Shown: positions 6,781 to 13,279, counted from the stretch's first letter. The stretch: DNA of 52,350 bases from Burkholderiales bacterium (GCA_025354165.1 JANXNI010000002.1:1-52350); one strand, 5' to 3'. Numbers and translations: made by a program. Notes: generated from the letters alone by a model not told the origin.

Positions 6781-7968
6781 TTACCTCCCGACGCTTGATA
6801 ATGACTGACGCGCCCACGTCGCTCTAAACACCTCAAGCAATTCCTCGTTGGCCGAATCCAATGACGTTATGGCCCTAGCAAATGCTTCCTTGGAACCTCG
6901 CGAACGCTCCGATTCGTATACACCGCCAAAGTCGTTGCTAGCGCGCTCAATTTCGACGGTCTCCACAGTAACCGCATGCATGACGCTTTCCTTGAAGTTG
7001 ACCCGTATCAGTGCTTCGACGTCAGCCGCCTCCGACGTTCCGGTATGCCGAGTGATTAGCACCTTCAAAAAATCCAATGACTTCATAAAAGACGGGCGAG
7101 CCAAAAGTTGTCCCATCGACTGAAAAAACTGTCGAGCTGAACCAAAGTCAGGCATGGCAGGCGGAATCGGAACCAACAACCCCGTCGCCGCGTACACCGC
7201 ATTAAGGGTAAACGTGCCCATGTTCGGTCCACAGTCCAAAACTACGACGTCGTACTGATCTTCAACAGCACTAATCGCAGCTCGCAAGCGCTCGACGGCG
7301 TGAAGGCCCAACGCGGTCTGATTATTTTCGTCGACATTAGCAAGCTGAAGTTCCGCGTCCTGCAAACACAGATTGGCCGGCACAAGATCCACACCAGTGA
7401 AGTACGTCTTTCTAATGACGCTAGGCAAATCCGCTGGGTTCTGTACCAAAACGCTGGCAATCGTGTCTTCAGCTTCGAGATCGAGATCTGGAATAACCCC
7501 AAACATCAATGTCATCGTCGCTTGGGGATCGAGATCAATGGCGAGTACGCGCAGTCCAGTTAAAGCGCACTTCTGAGCTAAATGAACGGCAGTTGTGGTT
7601 TTTCCAGCGCCGCCCTTGAAATTTGTCACTGCGCACACGATGGCTCGTGTGCCTGATGGTCGTTGATACAGCGAGCCTGCGTATCGTCTGTATCGATTTA
7701 TCAGTTCCAGTGAATAGGCCCTGCGCCCAGCATCGTCCCGCAATGGAATGAGGTCGGGATGTTCCGCCTCAAGGCGTTTGAGTGTTGGTCCGCTACGATC
7801 TATCATCTTCGCAGCCGCCTCAATTCCCCACGTGCGTAGCCGCTTTGTTTTGGACGGCGAAGTGATGGCGTCTCGAAGTTTCTCCAGAATAATTGCACCG
7901 TTGTCAGCGTATTTAATCAGTAGCGTAGATGCATCATTGATTTGTGGATTAGTTGCCGTATTTTCCAT
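6781..7968 (-). CDS. parA: ParA partition ATPase with N-terminal HTH
   Basis: 395 residues. Residues about 46-66 look like a helix-turn-helix (Gly-Ile-Glu-Ala-Ala-Ala-Lys-Met-Ile-Asp-Arg-Ser-Gly-Pro-Thr-Leu), then the deviant Walker A motif Phe-Lys-Gly-Gly-Ala-Gly-Lys-Thr-Thr-Thr near residues 117-126, A-prime Leu-Ala-Ile-Asp-Leu-Asp-Pro-Gln, and Walker B Val-Val-Leu-Asp-Cys-Gly-Pro. The length and HTH fit the P1/F SopA-type (type Ia) ParA, which also represses its own operon. It is transcribed divergently from rep across the iteron region, so parAB and rep promoters probably share control sequences in 7969-8314. Confidence 0.92.
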   Translation of the reverse strand: MENTATNPQINDASTLLIKYADNGAIILEKLRDAITSPSKTKRLRTWGIEAAAKMIDRSGPTLKRLEAEHPDLIPLRDDAGRRAYSLELINRYRRYAGSLYQRPSGTRAIVCAVTNFKGGAGKTTTAVHLAQKCALTGLRVLAIDLDPQATMTLMFGVIPDLDLEAEDTIASVLVQNPADLPSVIRKTYFTGVDLVPANLCLQDAELQLANVDENNQTALGLHAVERLRAAISAVEDQYDVVVLDCGPNMGTFTLNAVYAATGLLVPIPPAMPDFGSARQFFQSMGQLLARPSFMKSLDFLKVLITRHTGTSEAADVEALIRVNFKESVMHAVTVETVEIERASNDFGGVYESERSRGSKEAFARAITSLDSANEELLEVFRATWARQSLSSVGR

Positions 7969-8045
7969 GTGTTCTCGCTTATTTGACTTGCGTGCTTATA
8001 TTCTCTCTTTTCTTGAAAAAACACACAATCACCGAAAACAATCTA

Positions 8046-8280
8046 GCAAAGATGGCACCGTAACGCTCACTTAGTGTGTCTTACTAAAAAAATACATCGT
8101 ACAGTGCAAAACTTGCTGCAAAAACAAAGAGTTACACGTTTTACGGTTCCATCTTTGCTTACTTCGGTGCCAGCATTGCTCGGCTGTGTGCCGCCAAAAT
8201 TGAATCGTGCCATCATCGCTGTGTACGGTGCCATTGTTGCTAATTTGCATCGCTATTGCGTGACCGGTGCCATTGTCGGC
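8046..8280 (+). promoter_or_regulatory. oriV: Iteron-type origin of replication (oriV)
   Basis: Repeats of consensus CGGTGCCATCNTTGC occur at about 8143, 8164, 8204, 8225 and 8264, with degenerate copies filling the gaps near 8185 and 8246, giving a period of about 20-21 bp. One reversed copy lies at 8046-8061 in the parA leader, and partial reversed copies overlap the rep start (8285-8310). An AT-rich stretch (7980-8140) lies between. I found no good DnaA box. Directly repeated iterons immediately before a Rep_3 gene are the hallmark of an iteron-controlled plasmid origin. Confidence 0.85.
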
Positions 8281-8314
8281 ATAATTCGGCACCGAAAAGC
8301 GGAATGGCACGAGC

Positions 8315-9676
8315 ATGCAAAAAGCAGAGGCACAAGACATCCGAGCGCGCATCGTTATACGTGACGCATCAGCGTCAATGACCACGTCCGTTTCAGAAGC
8401 TAGAAAAGCGCTCGAAGCCATTGACGTTCGCATGATGAACAAGCCGATTACGCTTGTCCAGCAACGTCTGTACGACGTTTGGGTAGCGTTCGCGCAAGTC
8501 GATCCGGATTCGAGAAAAACGGACACCAATATTTTCGAGTTTCCTCTTGATGGTGTTGTCGCCGCTTGCGGCATGGCAGATACGTACAACCGCAAATTCT
8601 TTGATGAAACTGCGCTGGGTTTGATGGATCTGCGCGTGACATACGGCGGATTCTTCACCGAGCCCGACGCAACTGTCCGGCGATCACGGATCAGAGCCGG
8701 GACAGGGCGCAGCTCAAAAACGCGCATCGTTGCCATGCAACTGGTGAGCTTTGTTGAGATAGATTCCGCAAGAAATGTGATTCGCGTGGAATTTCCGGAA
8801 GTCATTCGAAAGCAAATTCTGGAGCCCGGTTTCTACCGCAGAATCGATCTAGAAATACAGAGGCAACTCAGCACGCGCACAGCGATAGCCCTCTACCAAT
8901 GCTCACGCGAGTTCGCAAGTGCCCAAGCATCGCCATGGTTGCCTTGGCAAGAGTATTCTGCATTTCTCGGTGGTACACCAGAACCGCATGCGAGCGTTCG
9001 CGATTTCGTGAAAGTACTGAATCGCGCCGTCCCACAGGTGAACCAGGTAAATCCAGACCACCGAATCGAGGTCGAATTCACCAAGAGCGGACGATCTTTC
9101 GATCAGATGCGCATTGTCACGGCGCTTAAACACCAACGAGAGCTTGATCTTGTCGAATCGCTCAATATCGAAGTTCCGGACGACGTACTGGCTCTGTCAA
9201 CAGAACTAAGAATCCCCGCGCCGACTATTTCCAAGCATTTGAAGGATGGCATCCCTGTTGACTACTTGCGCGCGCAACTTCTCTACACGCGCGGGAGAAT
9301 CGGACGTCGAGACCAAGCGCCGGTGTCCTCACCTGCGGCGTTCTTTTCTGCCGCCGTAAACCAAAACTACGCAGCGTGGCGCTCACCAGATCCAGTCGCG
9401 CAGCGACAAACAACTCCCGCGCTAGATAGTAGATTGACAGAAATCGCGCCAGCTACATCACAAAAAACGCTGGCCGTGTTGATCCCGTCAAAGCCAGATA
9501 TCCGAGTTCATTTTGAGGGTCTGAAAGAAAGCGATAGAGCGAACTTGGCTGCCCGCTTTTATGCGAGCGCGGGTGGAACGTTGCAGAAGAAAATAAGTAC
9601 TTCAGGACTAGGTAGTCCTTTAGTCGCTAAACTTTTTGACGCTTGGCTCGCCAAGGAGCTAGCACCAGAAAAATGA
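8315..9676 (+). CDS. rep: Replication initiator, Rep_3 family
   Basis: 453 residues from ATG 8315; ATG 8378 (residue 22) is an alternative and neither has a strong ribosome-binding site. The signature Lys-Pro-Ile-Thr-Leu-Val-Gln-Gln-Arg-Leu-Tyr-Asp-Val-Trp opens the first winged-helix domain of RepA/RepE/pi-type initiators. The second winged helix covers about residues 160-290 (Ser-Thr-Arg-Thr-Ala-Ile-Ala-Leu-Tyr, typical of the Rep_3 core). The C-terminal 160 residues are longer than in small Rep_3 proteins and are Ala/Pro-rich. It would bind the iterons directly upstream, opening the origin and limiting copy number by handcuffing. The only replication gene recognised in the window. Confidence 0.88.
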   Translation: MQKAEAQDIRARIVIRDASASMTTSVSEARKALEAIDVRMMNKPITLVQQRLYDVWVAFAQVDPDSRKTDTNIFEFPLDGVVAACGMADTYNRKFFDETALGLMDLRVTYGGFFTEPDATVRRSRIRAGTGRSSKTRIVAMQLVSFVEIDSARNVIRVEFPEVIRKQILEPGFYRRIDLEIQRQLSTRTAIALYQCSREFASAQASPWLPWQEYSAFLGGTPEPHASVRDFVKVLNRAVPQVNQVNPDHRIEVEFTKSGRSFDQMRIVTALKHQRELDLVESLNIEVPDDVLALSTELRIPAPTISKHLKDGIPVDYLRAQLLYTRGRIGRRDQAPVSSPAAFFSAAVNQNYAAWRSPDPVAQRQTTPALDSRLTEIAPATSQKTLAVLIPSKPDIRVHFEGLKESDRANLAARFYASAGGTLQKKISTSGLGSPLVAKLFDAWLAKELAPEK

Positions 9677-9719
9677 ACGGCAGCGTTTCACTGACGATTC
9701 AACAGGTTGAAAAAATCAG

Positions 9720-10103
9720 CTATTTTGGAATTGTAAGAATCGCGCGCAGCTTTGTCCGACCGTCTTTGTCCGCAGCGCGATAAGCCGCGCGCGCCATTGC
9801 AACAAATGCATCTTCTCCTGGAGCCGGACGGGATACGGCGGGGGACAGAGCGAGGCTCAACCAGCCATTCGCCTTCCTGCACCGCGTCTCGATCTGATTG
9901 GCGATAGCGTCACTAATGTTGCGCGATGTTTTGAGTTGGCTTAACAGCGATTTGCTCATCTGCAACCGCTCGGCGAACGCTTTCTCCGTGCCGTTAGTCG
10001 GATCACCCGCTGCGATACGCGCTTGAGAAAAATCTCGCAGCAATAGCAACAGGTTTTCGCGGCGAATCGCGTGCAGCTCACTGTTGTTATTTTGCGTCGA
10101 CAT
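9720..10103 (-). CDS. XRE/Cro-like transcriptional repressor
   Basis: 127 residues. Residues about 36-80 form a helix-turn-helix (Thr-Glu-Lys-Ala-Phe-Ala-Glu-Arg-Leu-Gln-Met-Ser-Lys-Ser-Leu-Leu-Ser-Gln-Leu-Lys), followed by Gln-Ile-Glu-Thr-Arg-Cys... Gly-Trp-Leu-Ser-Leu, the pattern seen in phage-type XRE regulators that end the DNA-binding domain with Gly-Trp. The C-terminal 45 residues are helical. It faces a strong promoter with a palindromic operator at 10126-10153, which it probably represses together with its own gene. Confidence 0.7.
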   Translation of the reverse strand: MSTQNNNSELHAIRRENLLLLLRDFSQARIAAGDPTNGTEKAFAERLQMSKSLLSQLKTSRNISDAIANQIETRCRKANGWLSLALSPAVSRPAPGEDAFVAMARAAYRAADKDGRTKLRAILTIPK

Positions 10104-10125
10104 TAAAAATAGTGGTTAGCTTCAT

Positions 10126-10153
10126 TTGACAATTCGTAAACAGTGTTTACAAT
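10126..10153 (+). promoter_or_regulatory. Strong promoter with palindromic operator
   Basis: TTGACA (10126-10131), 16 bp, TACAAT (10148-10153). The perfect palindrome GTAAACAGTGTTTAC (10136-10150) fills the spacer and overlaps the -10, a classic repressor site. The adjacent divergent XRE gene is the obvious candidate regulator. Confidence 0.7.
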
Positions 10154-10184
10154 TCTATCTGTCGGTTGAATCTTTGTCGATTCA

Positions 10185-10427
10185 ATGGGTCGTAGCAGCA
10201 ACATCGTCTGTGCGACCAAACGACGCCCACACCATAAACCACTCAGGAAACGACTTTTCAATCATGTTCAGAGCATTCATACATCAGACGACAGCAAGGG
10301 CCTTACGGCCAATGCCTGTGCTCGCCTGTGCGATGCCAATGAATTCCTGGTCGAAACCATCCCTGTTGGGCGGACAACCTCAGCACAGTTTTATTGCGTG
10401 CTCACTCCCATTGGATCGCGGCTATGA
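10185..10427 (+). CDS. Possible small ORF on the repressor-controlled transcript
   Basis: Two overlapping frames are open. The frame 10185-10427 (up to 80 aa) has good codon character in its second half (ending Gln-Phe-Tyr-Cys-Val-Leu-Thr-Pro-Ile-Gly-Ser-Arg-Leu) but no convincing start signal. The frame 10264-10470 begins at ATG 10264 with AGGAA 12 nt upstream but has weaker codon use. Either could be the product made from the promoter at 10126; equally the 370-nt transcript, which ends at the terminator 10487-10530, may be a non-coding RNA. An inverted repeat TTGAATC/GATTCAA lies at 10166-10185. Confidence 0.3.
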   Translation: MGRSSNIVCATKRRPHHKPLRKRLFNHVQSIHTSDDSKGLTANACARLCDANEFLVETIPVGRTTSAQFYCVLTPIGSRL

Positions 10428-10486
10428 GCCCCCGCCCCGGCATTCGAGAATTTCGGAGAGCGTCGTGTAAATCGCGGCACTCCCCC

Positions 10487-10530
10487 AAAAGCCCGGATGC
10501 TCCGAAAGGACTCCGGGCTTTTTGTTTTTT
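10487..10530 (+). terminator. Strong Rho-independent terminator
   Basis: AAAAGCCCGGA (10487-10497) pairs with TCCGGGCTTTT (10512-10522), followed by TGTTTTTT. It closes the short transcript from 10126 and insulates the tRNA array from it. Confidence 0.85.
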
Positions 10531-10657
10531 GGTGCGCAACGCTGTGTCGCTGCCGATCGCAAGATCGAGTGCGATCAGCGTATCTGGTGCGGTGCTGCAT
10601 CGTCTCTCATAGCGGAGCCGGTGTGTCGGCGGTACAGCGTTGTGCATCGAAGCAAAA

Positions 10658-10674
10658 CACTCTTTAACAATCAG
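10658..10674 (+). promoter_or_regulatory. boxA-like antitermination site before the tRNA array
   Basis: CACTCTTTAACAATCAG contains CTCTTTAACAAT, identical to the core of the rRNA-operon boxA that binds NusB/NusE. It lies 44 bp before the first tRNA. A hairpin (CCCCGCGTA/TACGTGGGG, one mismatch, GAAA loop) lies between it and the tRNA. A promoter between 10531 and 10657 is expected; I cannot fix it (an inverted repeat GATCGCA/TGCGATC is present near 10553-10574). Confidence 0.6.
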
Positions 10675-10717
10675 CAATCGCAAAACCGTCCCCGCGTAGA
10701 AATACGTGGGGACACAC

Positions 10718-10793
10718 GCGGACATAGCTCAATAGGCAGAGCGCGACGCTTCCAACGTCGAGGTTGCAGGTTCGATGCCTGTTGTCCGCTCCA
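10718..10793 (+). tRNA. tRNA-Gly(TCC)
   Basis: Full cloverleaf: acceptor GCGGACA/TGTCCGC, D-stem GCTC/GAGC, anticodon loop CTTCCAA, T-loop TTCGATG, CCA encoded. First gene of the array. Confidence 0.92.
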
Positions 10794-10796
10794 TAC

Positions 10797-10831
10797 CGCA
10801 GTGCCTTCATGATGAGAGGACACTGCGGGAT
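10797..10831 (+). repeat. Intergenic hairpin between tRNA-Gly and tRNA-Pro
   Basis: CCGCAGTG pairs with CACTGCGG, with an inner CCT/AGG stem. Possibly a processing or stability element of the precursor transcript. Confidence 0.4.
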
Positions 10832-10841
10832 GGAAGTTATT

Positions 10842-10920
10842 CGGTGTGTAGGCTAGCCCGGTCGAAGTCGTCTGCTTTGGGAGCAGAAAACCGCAGGTTC
10901 AAATCCTGCCACACCGACCA
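10842..10920 (+). tRNA. tRNA-Pro(TGG)
   Basis: Acceptor CGGTGTG/CACACCG, anticodon stem TCTGC/GCAGA with loop TTTGGGA, T-stem GCAGG/CCTGC with loop TTCAAAT, CCA encoded. Confidence 0.93.
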
Positions 10921-11093
10921 AATGGGCATCAGACGAGATGGGCGACGAATGTCTACCCGGATCGTGTGATGCGCGAAGGTGATCACGGAAAGTACGGCAA
11001 ATGCGGAACGTGATTGCATCGCTGCCCACGGCTGGTAGCCAACGGTAGAGGCTCAGCGACAGCACGCGATTGTCGCGGGGAGCCACCCTTTAC
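10921..11093 (+). other. Spacer in the array with a possible tRNA relic
   Basis: No intact tRNA. The part at about 11027-11085 contains a D-arm-like TAGCCAACGGTAGAGGC, a 6-bp hairpin GCGACA/TGTCGC and GGCT/AGCC ends followed by ACC, which could be a deleted tRNA lacking one arm. This is weak. Confidence 0.25.
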
Positions 11094-11187
11094 GGAAAAT
11101 TGGCAGAGTGGCTTATTGCACCTGATTTGAAATCAGTGATGTCCTGTGAACCAGGGCGCGAGGGTTCGAATCCTTCATTTTCCGCCA
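11094..11187 (+). tRNA. tRNA-Ser(TGA)
   Basis: Acceptor GGAAAAT/ATTTTCC with G73, anticodon loop TTTGAAA, long class II variable arm (GTCCTGTGAACCAGGGC), T-loop TTCGAAT, CCA encoded. Confidence 0.92.
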
Positions 11188-11196
11188 GTGTTTTTT

Positions 11197-11285
11197 GGAA
11201 GATTGCCAGAGTGGACTATTGGCACGGTTTGCTAAACCGATGGTCGCGGCAATGCGGCACGAGCGTTCGAATCGCTCACCTTCCG
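11197..11285 (+). tRNA. tRNA-Ser(GCT)
   Basis: Acceptor GGAAGAT/ACCTTCC with one A-C mismatch, anticodon loop TGCTAAA, long variable arm, T-loop TTCGAAT. The template reads G then CAA, so the 3' CCA is not encoded, unlike the other tRNAs of the array. Confidence 0.88.
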
Positions 11286-11306
11286 CAACGACGGTTAGAC
11301 AGTTAC

Positions 11307-11381
11307 TGCGGGGTATATCAGCGGCAGATTGCCGGTCTCATAAGCCGATGGACGTGCGTTCGAATCGCACCCCCGCAACCA
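11307..11381 (+). tRNA. tRNA with CAT anticodon (copy 1)
   Basis: Acceptor TGCGGGG/CCCCGCA, anticodon loop CTCATAA, T-stem GTGCG/CGCAC with loop TTCGAAT, CCA encoded. T1-A72 is paired and the anticodon stem lacks three G-C pairs, so it is not a canonical initiator. Elongator Met is likely, Ile2 (lysidine-modified) cannot be excluded. The anticodon stem has a C-A mismatch at its base. Confidence 0.82.
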
Positions 11382-11403
11382 CATCAGCTCGTCAGATCAC
11401 ATT

Positions 11404-11479
11404 GCCGCTAAAGCTAACCCGGTGGAAGCGCCTGTTTGAAGAGCAGGAGGGCAAGGCTCGACACCTTGTGGCGGCGCCA
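11404..11479 (+). tRNA. tRNA-Phe(GAA)
   Basis: Acceptor GCCGCTA/TGGCGGC (two wobble pairs) with G73, anticodon stem CCTGT/GCAGG with loop TTGAAGA, T-stem CAAGG/CCTTG. The T-loop CTCGACA has C54 in place of T54. CCA encoded. Confidence 0.8.
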
Positions 11480-11494
11480 TTGCTTTACTTTTTT

Positions 11495-11569
11495 GTTCCG
11501 TTCGATTTTCGGTGAGATCACCAGACTTTCAATCTGGCCAGACGGGTTCGACTCCCGTACGGAACGCCA
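11495..11569 (+). tRNA. tRNA-Glu(TTC)
   Basis: Acceptor GTTCCGT/ACGGAAC with G73, anticodon loop CTTTCAA on stem CCAGA/TCTGG, T-loop TTCGACT, CCA encoded. Confidence 0.9.
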
Positions 11570-11575
11570 TGTTTT

Positions 11576-11651
11576 GGGTCTTTAGCTCATTTGGGAGAGC
11601 GCCTGTTTTGCACGCAGGAGGCGGCGAGTTCGAATCTCGCAAGATCCACCA
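11576..11651 (+). tRNA. tRNA-Ala(TGC)
   Basis: Acceptor GGGTCTT/AAGATCC contains the G3-U70 wobble pair that specifies alanine. Anticodon loop TTTGCAC, T-loop TTCGAAT, A73, CCA encoded. Confidence 0.94.
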
Positions 11652-11657
11652 TTTTCA

Positions 11658-11722
11658 GGTGCCTTAATCCAGTCTTCGGGAGAGCGTGCAAGATCGCGGT
11701 GGGTTGAACTCCCGCAGGTCCA
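11658..11722 (+). pseudogene. Degenerate tRNA-like sequence
   Basis: A good T-arm (GTGGG/CCCGC with loop TTGAACT) and a D-arm-like GTCTTCGGGAGAGC are present, but the acceptor (GGTGCCT against AGGTCCA) has mismatches and the anticodon arm is shortened to about GCG/CGC around TGCAAGAT. About 65 nt long. It is probably a decayed member of the array; its former identity cannot be read. Confidence 0.5.
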
Positions 11723-11735
11723 AAATTCACTCAAG

Positions 11736-11811
11736 AGGGGAGTAGCTCAGTTGGTAGAGCATCGGATTTTGATTCCGACGGTCTCAGGTTCGAACCCTGC
11801 CTCCCCCGCCA
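11736..11811 (+). tRNA. tRNA-Gln(TTG)
   Basis: Acceptor AGGGGAG/CTCCCCC (A1-C72 mismatch) with G73, anticodon stem TCGGA/TCCGA with loop TTTTGAT, T-loop TTCGAAC, CCA encoded. Confidence 0.88.
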
Positions 11812-11826
11812 CTCCATCACTTCAAT

Positions 11827-11901
11827 GGCGCATTAGCTCAGCGGCAGAGCACCGGATTGTCTATCCGGCCGTCGGCGGTTCGATCCCGCCATGCGTCGCC
11901 A
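11827..11901 (+). tRNA. tRNA-Asp(GTC)
   Basis: Acceptor GGCGCAT/ATGCGTC with G73, anticodon stem CCGGA/TCCGG with loop TTGTCTA, T-stem GGCGG/CCGCC with loop TTCGATC, CCA encoded. Confidence 0.94.
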
Positions 11902-11911
11902 ACTTGTCCCT

Positions 11912-11989
11912 GCATCGCTGGCGCAATCGGCAGACGCGCTGTTTTCAAAAAGCAGATTTCTCTCGGTTCGAATCCGAGGCGATGCACCA
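11912..11989 (+). tRNA. tRNA with CAA anticodon (Leu)
   Basis: Acceptor GCATCGC/GCGATGC with A73, anticodon loop TTCAAAA, T-stem CTCGG/CCGAG with loop TTCGAAT, CCA encoded. The variable region is only about 6 nt, whereas bacterial tRNA-Leu has a long arm, so charging with Leu is uncertain. Confidence 0.78.
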
Positions 11990-12004
11990 CACAAAATAGT
12001 CAAT

Positions 12005-12083
12005 GCCCCAATGGTGGAATCGGTAGACACCGCCGCCTTAAAAACGGTCGCTATTGCGCGTTCGAATCGCGCTTGGGGCACCA
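12005..12083 (+). tRNA. tRNA-Leu(TAA)
   Basis: Acceptor GCCCCAA/TTGGGGC with A73, Leu-type D-arm (TGGTGGAATCGGTAGACAC), anticodon loop CTTAAAA, T-stem GCGCG/CGCGC, CCA encoded. The anticodon stem has one mismatch and the variable arm is short for Leu. Confidence 0.85.
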
Positions 12084-12102
12084 TGCAATTCACAACAGTT
12101 TC

Positions 12103-12185
12103 GCCCTCCTGGTGGAACGGCAGACACACCTGTCTTAGGAACAGGCGCACAAGCATTCCGAGTTCGAATCTCGGGGAGGGCACCA
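12103..12185 (+). tRNA. tRNA-Leu(TAG)
   Basis: Acceptor GCCCTCC/GGAGGGC with A73, anticodon stem CCTGT/ACAGG with loop CTTAGGA, a class II variable arm of about 12 nt, T-loop TTCGAAT, CCA encoded. Its last base abuts the toxin gene on the other strand. Confidence 0.92.
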
Positions 12186-12473
12186 CTACCGCTTCAGCGC
12201 AGTGTAGAAATTCTCGTGGGGCCCCAGCGCTAGCAGCACAACCGTCTTCGGTTTGAGTTTACTGGGCACGAGCTCATACGCAAGCAAGGTTTCTTGCTTG
12301 TTGAGTTTGAATTTGTGAACGAACACACCCAGCAAGTCGCCTTTTTTCTCCTCGCCGATCGCTGGGTTTTCGGCAACCGCTGCCACCTCGGAATCGACGA
12401 CCTTTTTGTCCTTCGCGTGCAGCTTTTTGACCACACGATCAAACGATGAAGTCGCGCTAATCGTCAGCGCCAC
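12186..12473 (-). CDS. RelE/ParE-type toxin
   Basis: 95 residues with the compact RelE/ParE layout: an N-terminal helix (Ser-Phe-Asp-Arg-Val-Val-Lys-Lys-Leu), a second helix (Lys-Lys-Val-Val-Asp-Ser-Glu-Val), then a beta-sheet (Gly-Val-Phe-Val-His-Lys-Phe-Lys-Leu... Leu-Leu-Ala-Tyr-Glu-Leu) and a C-terminal Leu-Ala-Leu-Gly-Pro-His-Glu-Asn-Phe-Tyr. Such toxins are mRNA interferases or gyrase poisons. The antitoxin gene ends 4 bp upstream. The pair sits inside the tRNA array, antisense to it, with the toxin stop directly against the CCA of tRNA-Leu(TAG). Confidence 0.8.
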   Translation of the reverse strand: MALTISATSSFDRVVKKLHAKDKKVVDSEVAAVAENPAIGEEKKGDLLGVFVHKFKLNKQETLLAYELVPSKLKPKTVVLLALGPHENFYTALKR

Positions 12474-12476
12474 GCC

Positions 12477-12695
12477 CTAGCCAAACTCATAGGGTGAAAC
12501 ATGGCCGGCCTTCACTTCTTCGCGCGAAAGCAGAATATCTTGCACCGTCCGAAGCGGAAGCTCTGGATTCTCCAAGACAGCCTTTCCAATTCGCGCCCAG
12601 TATTCAATTTGTTTTGGTACGGACCGATGTTCCGCCGCAGCGGCGACCTTGGCTACATCGACCAGTTCATCGGAGAGTTTCAGAGCAGTGGCCAT
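12477..12695 (-). CDS. ParD-like antitoxin
   Basis: 72 residues from ATG 12695 (CAGGAG upstream); the frame is open to 12746 but without a better start. The sequence Ala-Leu-Lys-Leu-Ser-Asp-Glu-Leu-Val-Asp-Val-Ala-Lys... Arg-Ser-Val-Pro-Lys-Gln-Ile-Glu-Tyr-Trp-Ala-Arg matches the ParD-like antitoxin family with a ribbon-helix-helix N-terminus that dimerises on its own operator. It precedes the toxin, the usual order. It would neutralise the toxin and repress the operon; the promoter should lie in 12696-12775. Confidence 0.8.
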   Translation of the reverse strand: MATALKLSDELVDVAKVAAAAEHRSVPKQIEYWARIGKAVLENPELPLRTVQDILLSREEVKAGHVSPYEFG

Positions 12696-12777
12696 GCGTG
12701 GCTCCTGTGAGCGTTGAATTGTCAAGGTTGCATTATATGGCGACATGCAACCTTTTACTACCCGCTGTGCCGATCAC

Positions 12778-12855
12778 CGCGCGATGGCCGAGTGGCCCAA
12801 GGCAACTGCCTGCAAAGCAGTCAAATCGCTGGTTCGAATCCAGCTCGCGCGTCCA
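12778..12855 (+). tRNA. tRNA-Cys(GCA)
   Basis: Acceptor CGCGCGA/TCGCGCG with T73 (a cysteine identity base), anticodon stem ACTGC/GCAGT with loop CTGCAAA, T-loop TTCGAAT, CCA encoded. It resumes the array after the toxin-antitoxin pair. Confidence 0.93.
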
Positions 12856-12935
12856 CCTCCGATTAGCGCGACATCGCGCGCGAATTCACAAAATAGGCAT
12901 GCCTGCGTCAGTCAAACGCAGACGGTCACTTTTAC

Positions 12936-13012
12936 GCCCCCGTAGCTCAGCCGGAAGAGCACTCGCCTTGTAAGCGAGCGGCCGCGCGTTCGAATCGTCG
13001 CCGGGGGCACCA
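12936..13012 (+). tRNA. tRNA-Thr(TGT)
   Basis: Acceptor GCCCCCG/CGGGGGC with A73, anticodon stem CTCGC/GCGAG with loop CTTGTAA, CCA encoded. The T-stem (GCGCG against CGTCG plus one extra C) pairs poorly, so the gene may be decaying. Confidence 0.82.
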
Positions 13013-13016
13013 TTAT

Positions 13017-13092
13017 TCCTCGATAGCTCATTGGGTAGAGCGCTCGGCTGTTAACCGAGAGGCGCGTGGGTCGGAGCCACGTCGAGGAGCCA
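13017..13092 (+). tRNA. tRNA-Asn(GTT)
   Basis: Acceptor TCCTCGA/TCGAGGA with G73, anticodon stem CTCGG/CCGAG with loop CTGTTAA, T-stem CGTGG/CCACG. The T-loop GTCGGAG lacks both T54 and A58. CCA encoded. Confidence 0.88.
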
Positions 13093-13098
13093 ATTACC

Positions 13099-13182
13099 GG
13101 AGAGTTGTCCGAGCGGTCGAAGGAGCCTGACTGTAAATCAGGTCACACAAGCGCGTTGGTTCGAATCCAGCACTCTCCACCA
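13099..13182 (+). tRNA. tRNA-Tyr(GTA)
   Basis: Acceptor GGAGAGT/ACTCTCC with A73, anticodon stem CCTGA/TCAGG with loop CTGTAAA, class II variable arm, T-loop TTCGAAT, CCA encoded. Confidence 0.93.
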
Positions 13183-13194
13183 CTTTTGATTCAT

Positions 13195-13271
13195 GAGTCA
13201 GTAGCTCAAGCTGGCAGAGCGCCGGTCTCCAAAACCGGAGGTTCGCGGTTCGACCCCGTGCTGATTCGCCA
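13195..13271 (+). tRNA. tRNA-Trp(CCA)
   Basis: Acceptor GAGTCAG/CTGATTC with G73, anticodon stem CCGGT/ACCGG with loop CTCCAAA, T-loop TTCGACC, CCA encoded. Confidence 0.92.
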
Positions 13272-13279
13272 TTTCCGAT

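Noticed and set aside
10402-10725. Minus-strand frame across the terminator and boxA
   Set aside because: It crosses a strong terminator and the tRNA leader and has no coding character.
10921-11093. tRNA-Val in the spacer between tRNA-Pro and tRNA-Ser
   Set aside because: A D-arm-like element and paired ends are visible, but no cloverleaf with a Val anticodon can be drawn.
11751-12256. Protein frames across the tRNA genes
   Set aside because: They are read-throughs of tRNA sequence on both strands.
12970-13012. Treating the Thr tRNA as a pseudogene
   Set aside because: The T-stem pairs poorly, but the acceptor, D-arm, anticodon arm and CCA are intact, so it is kept as a tRNA with lower confidence.
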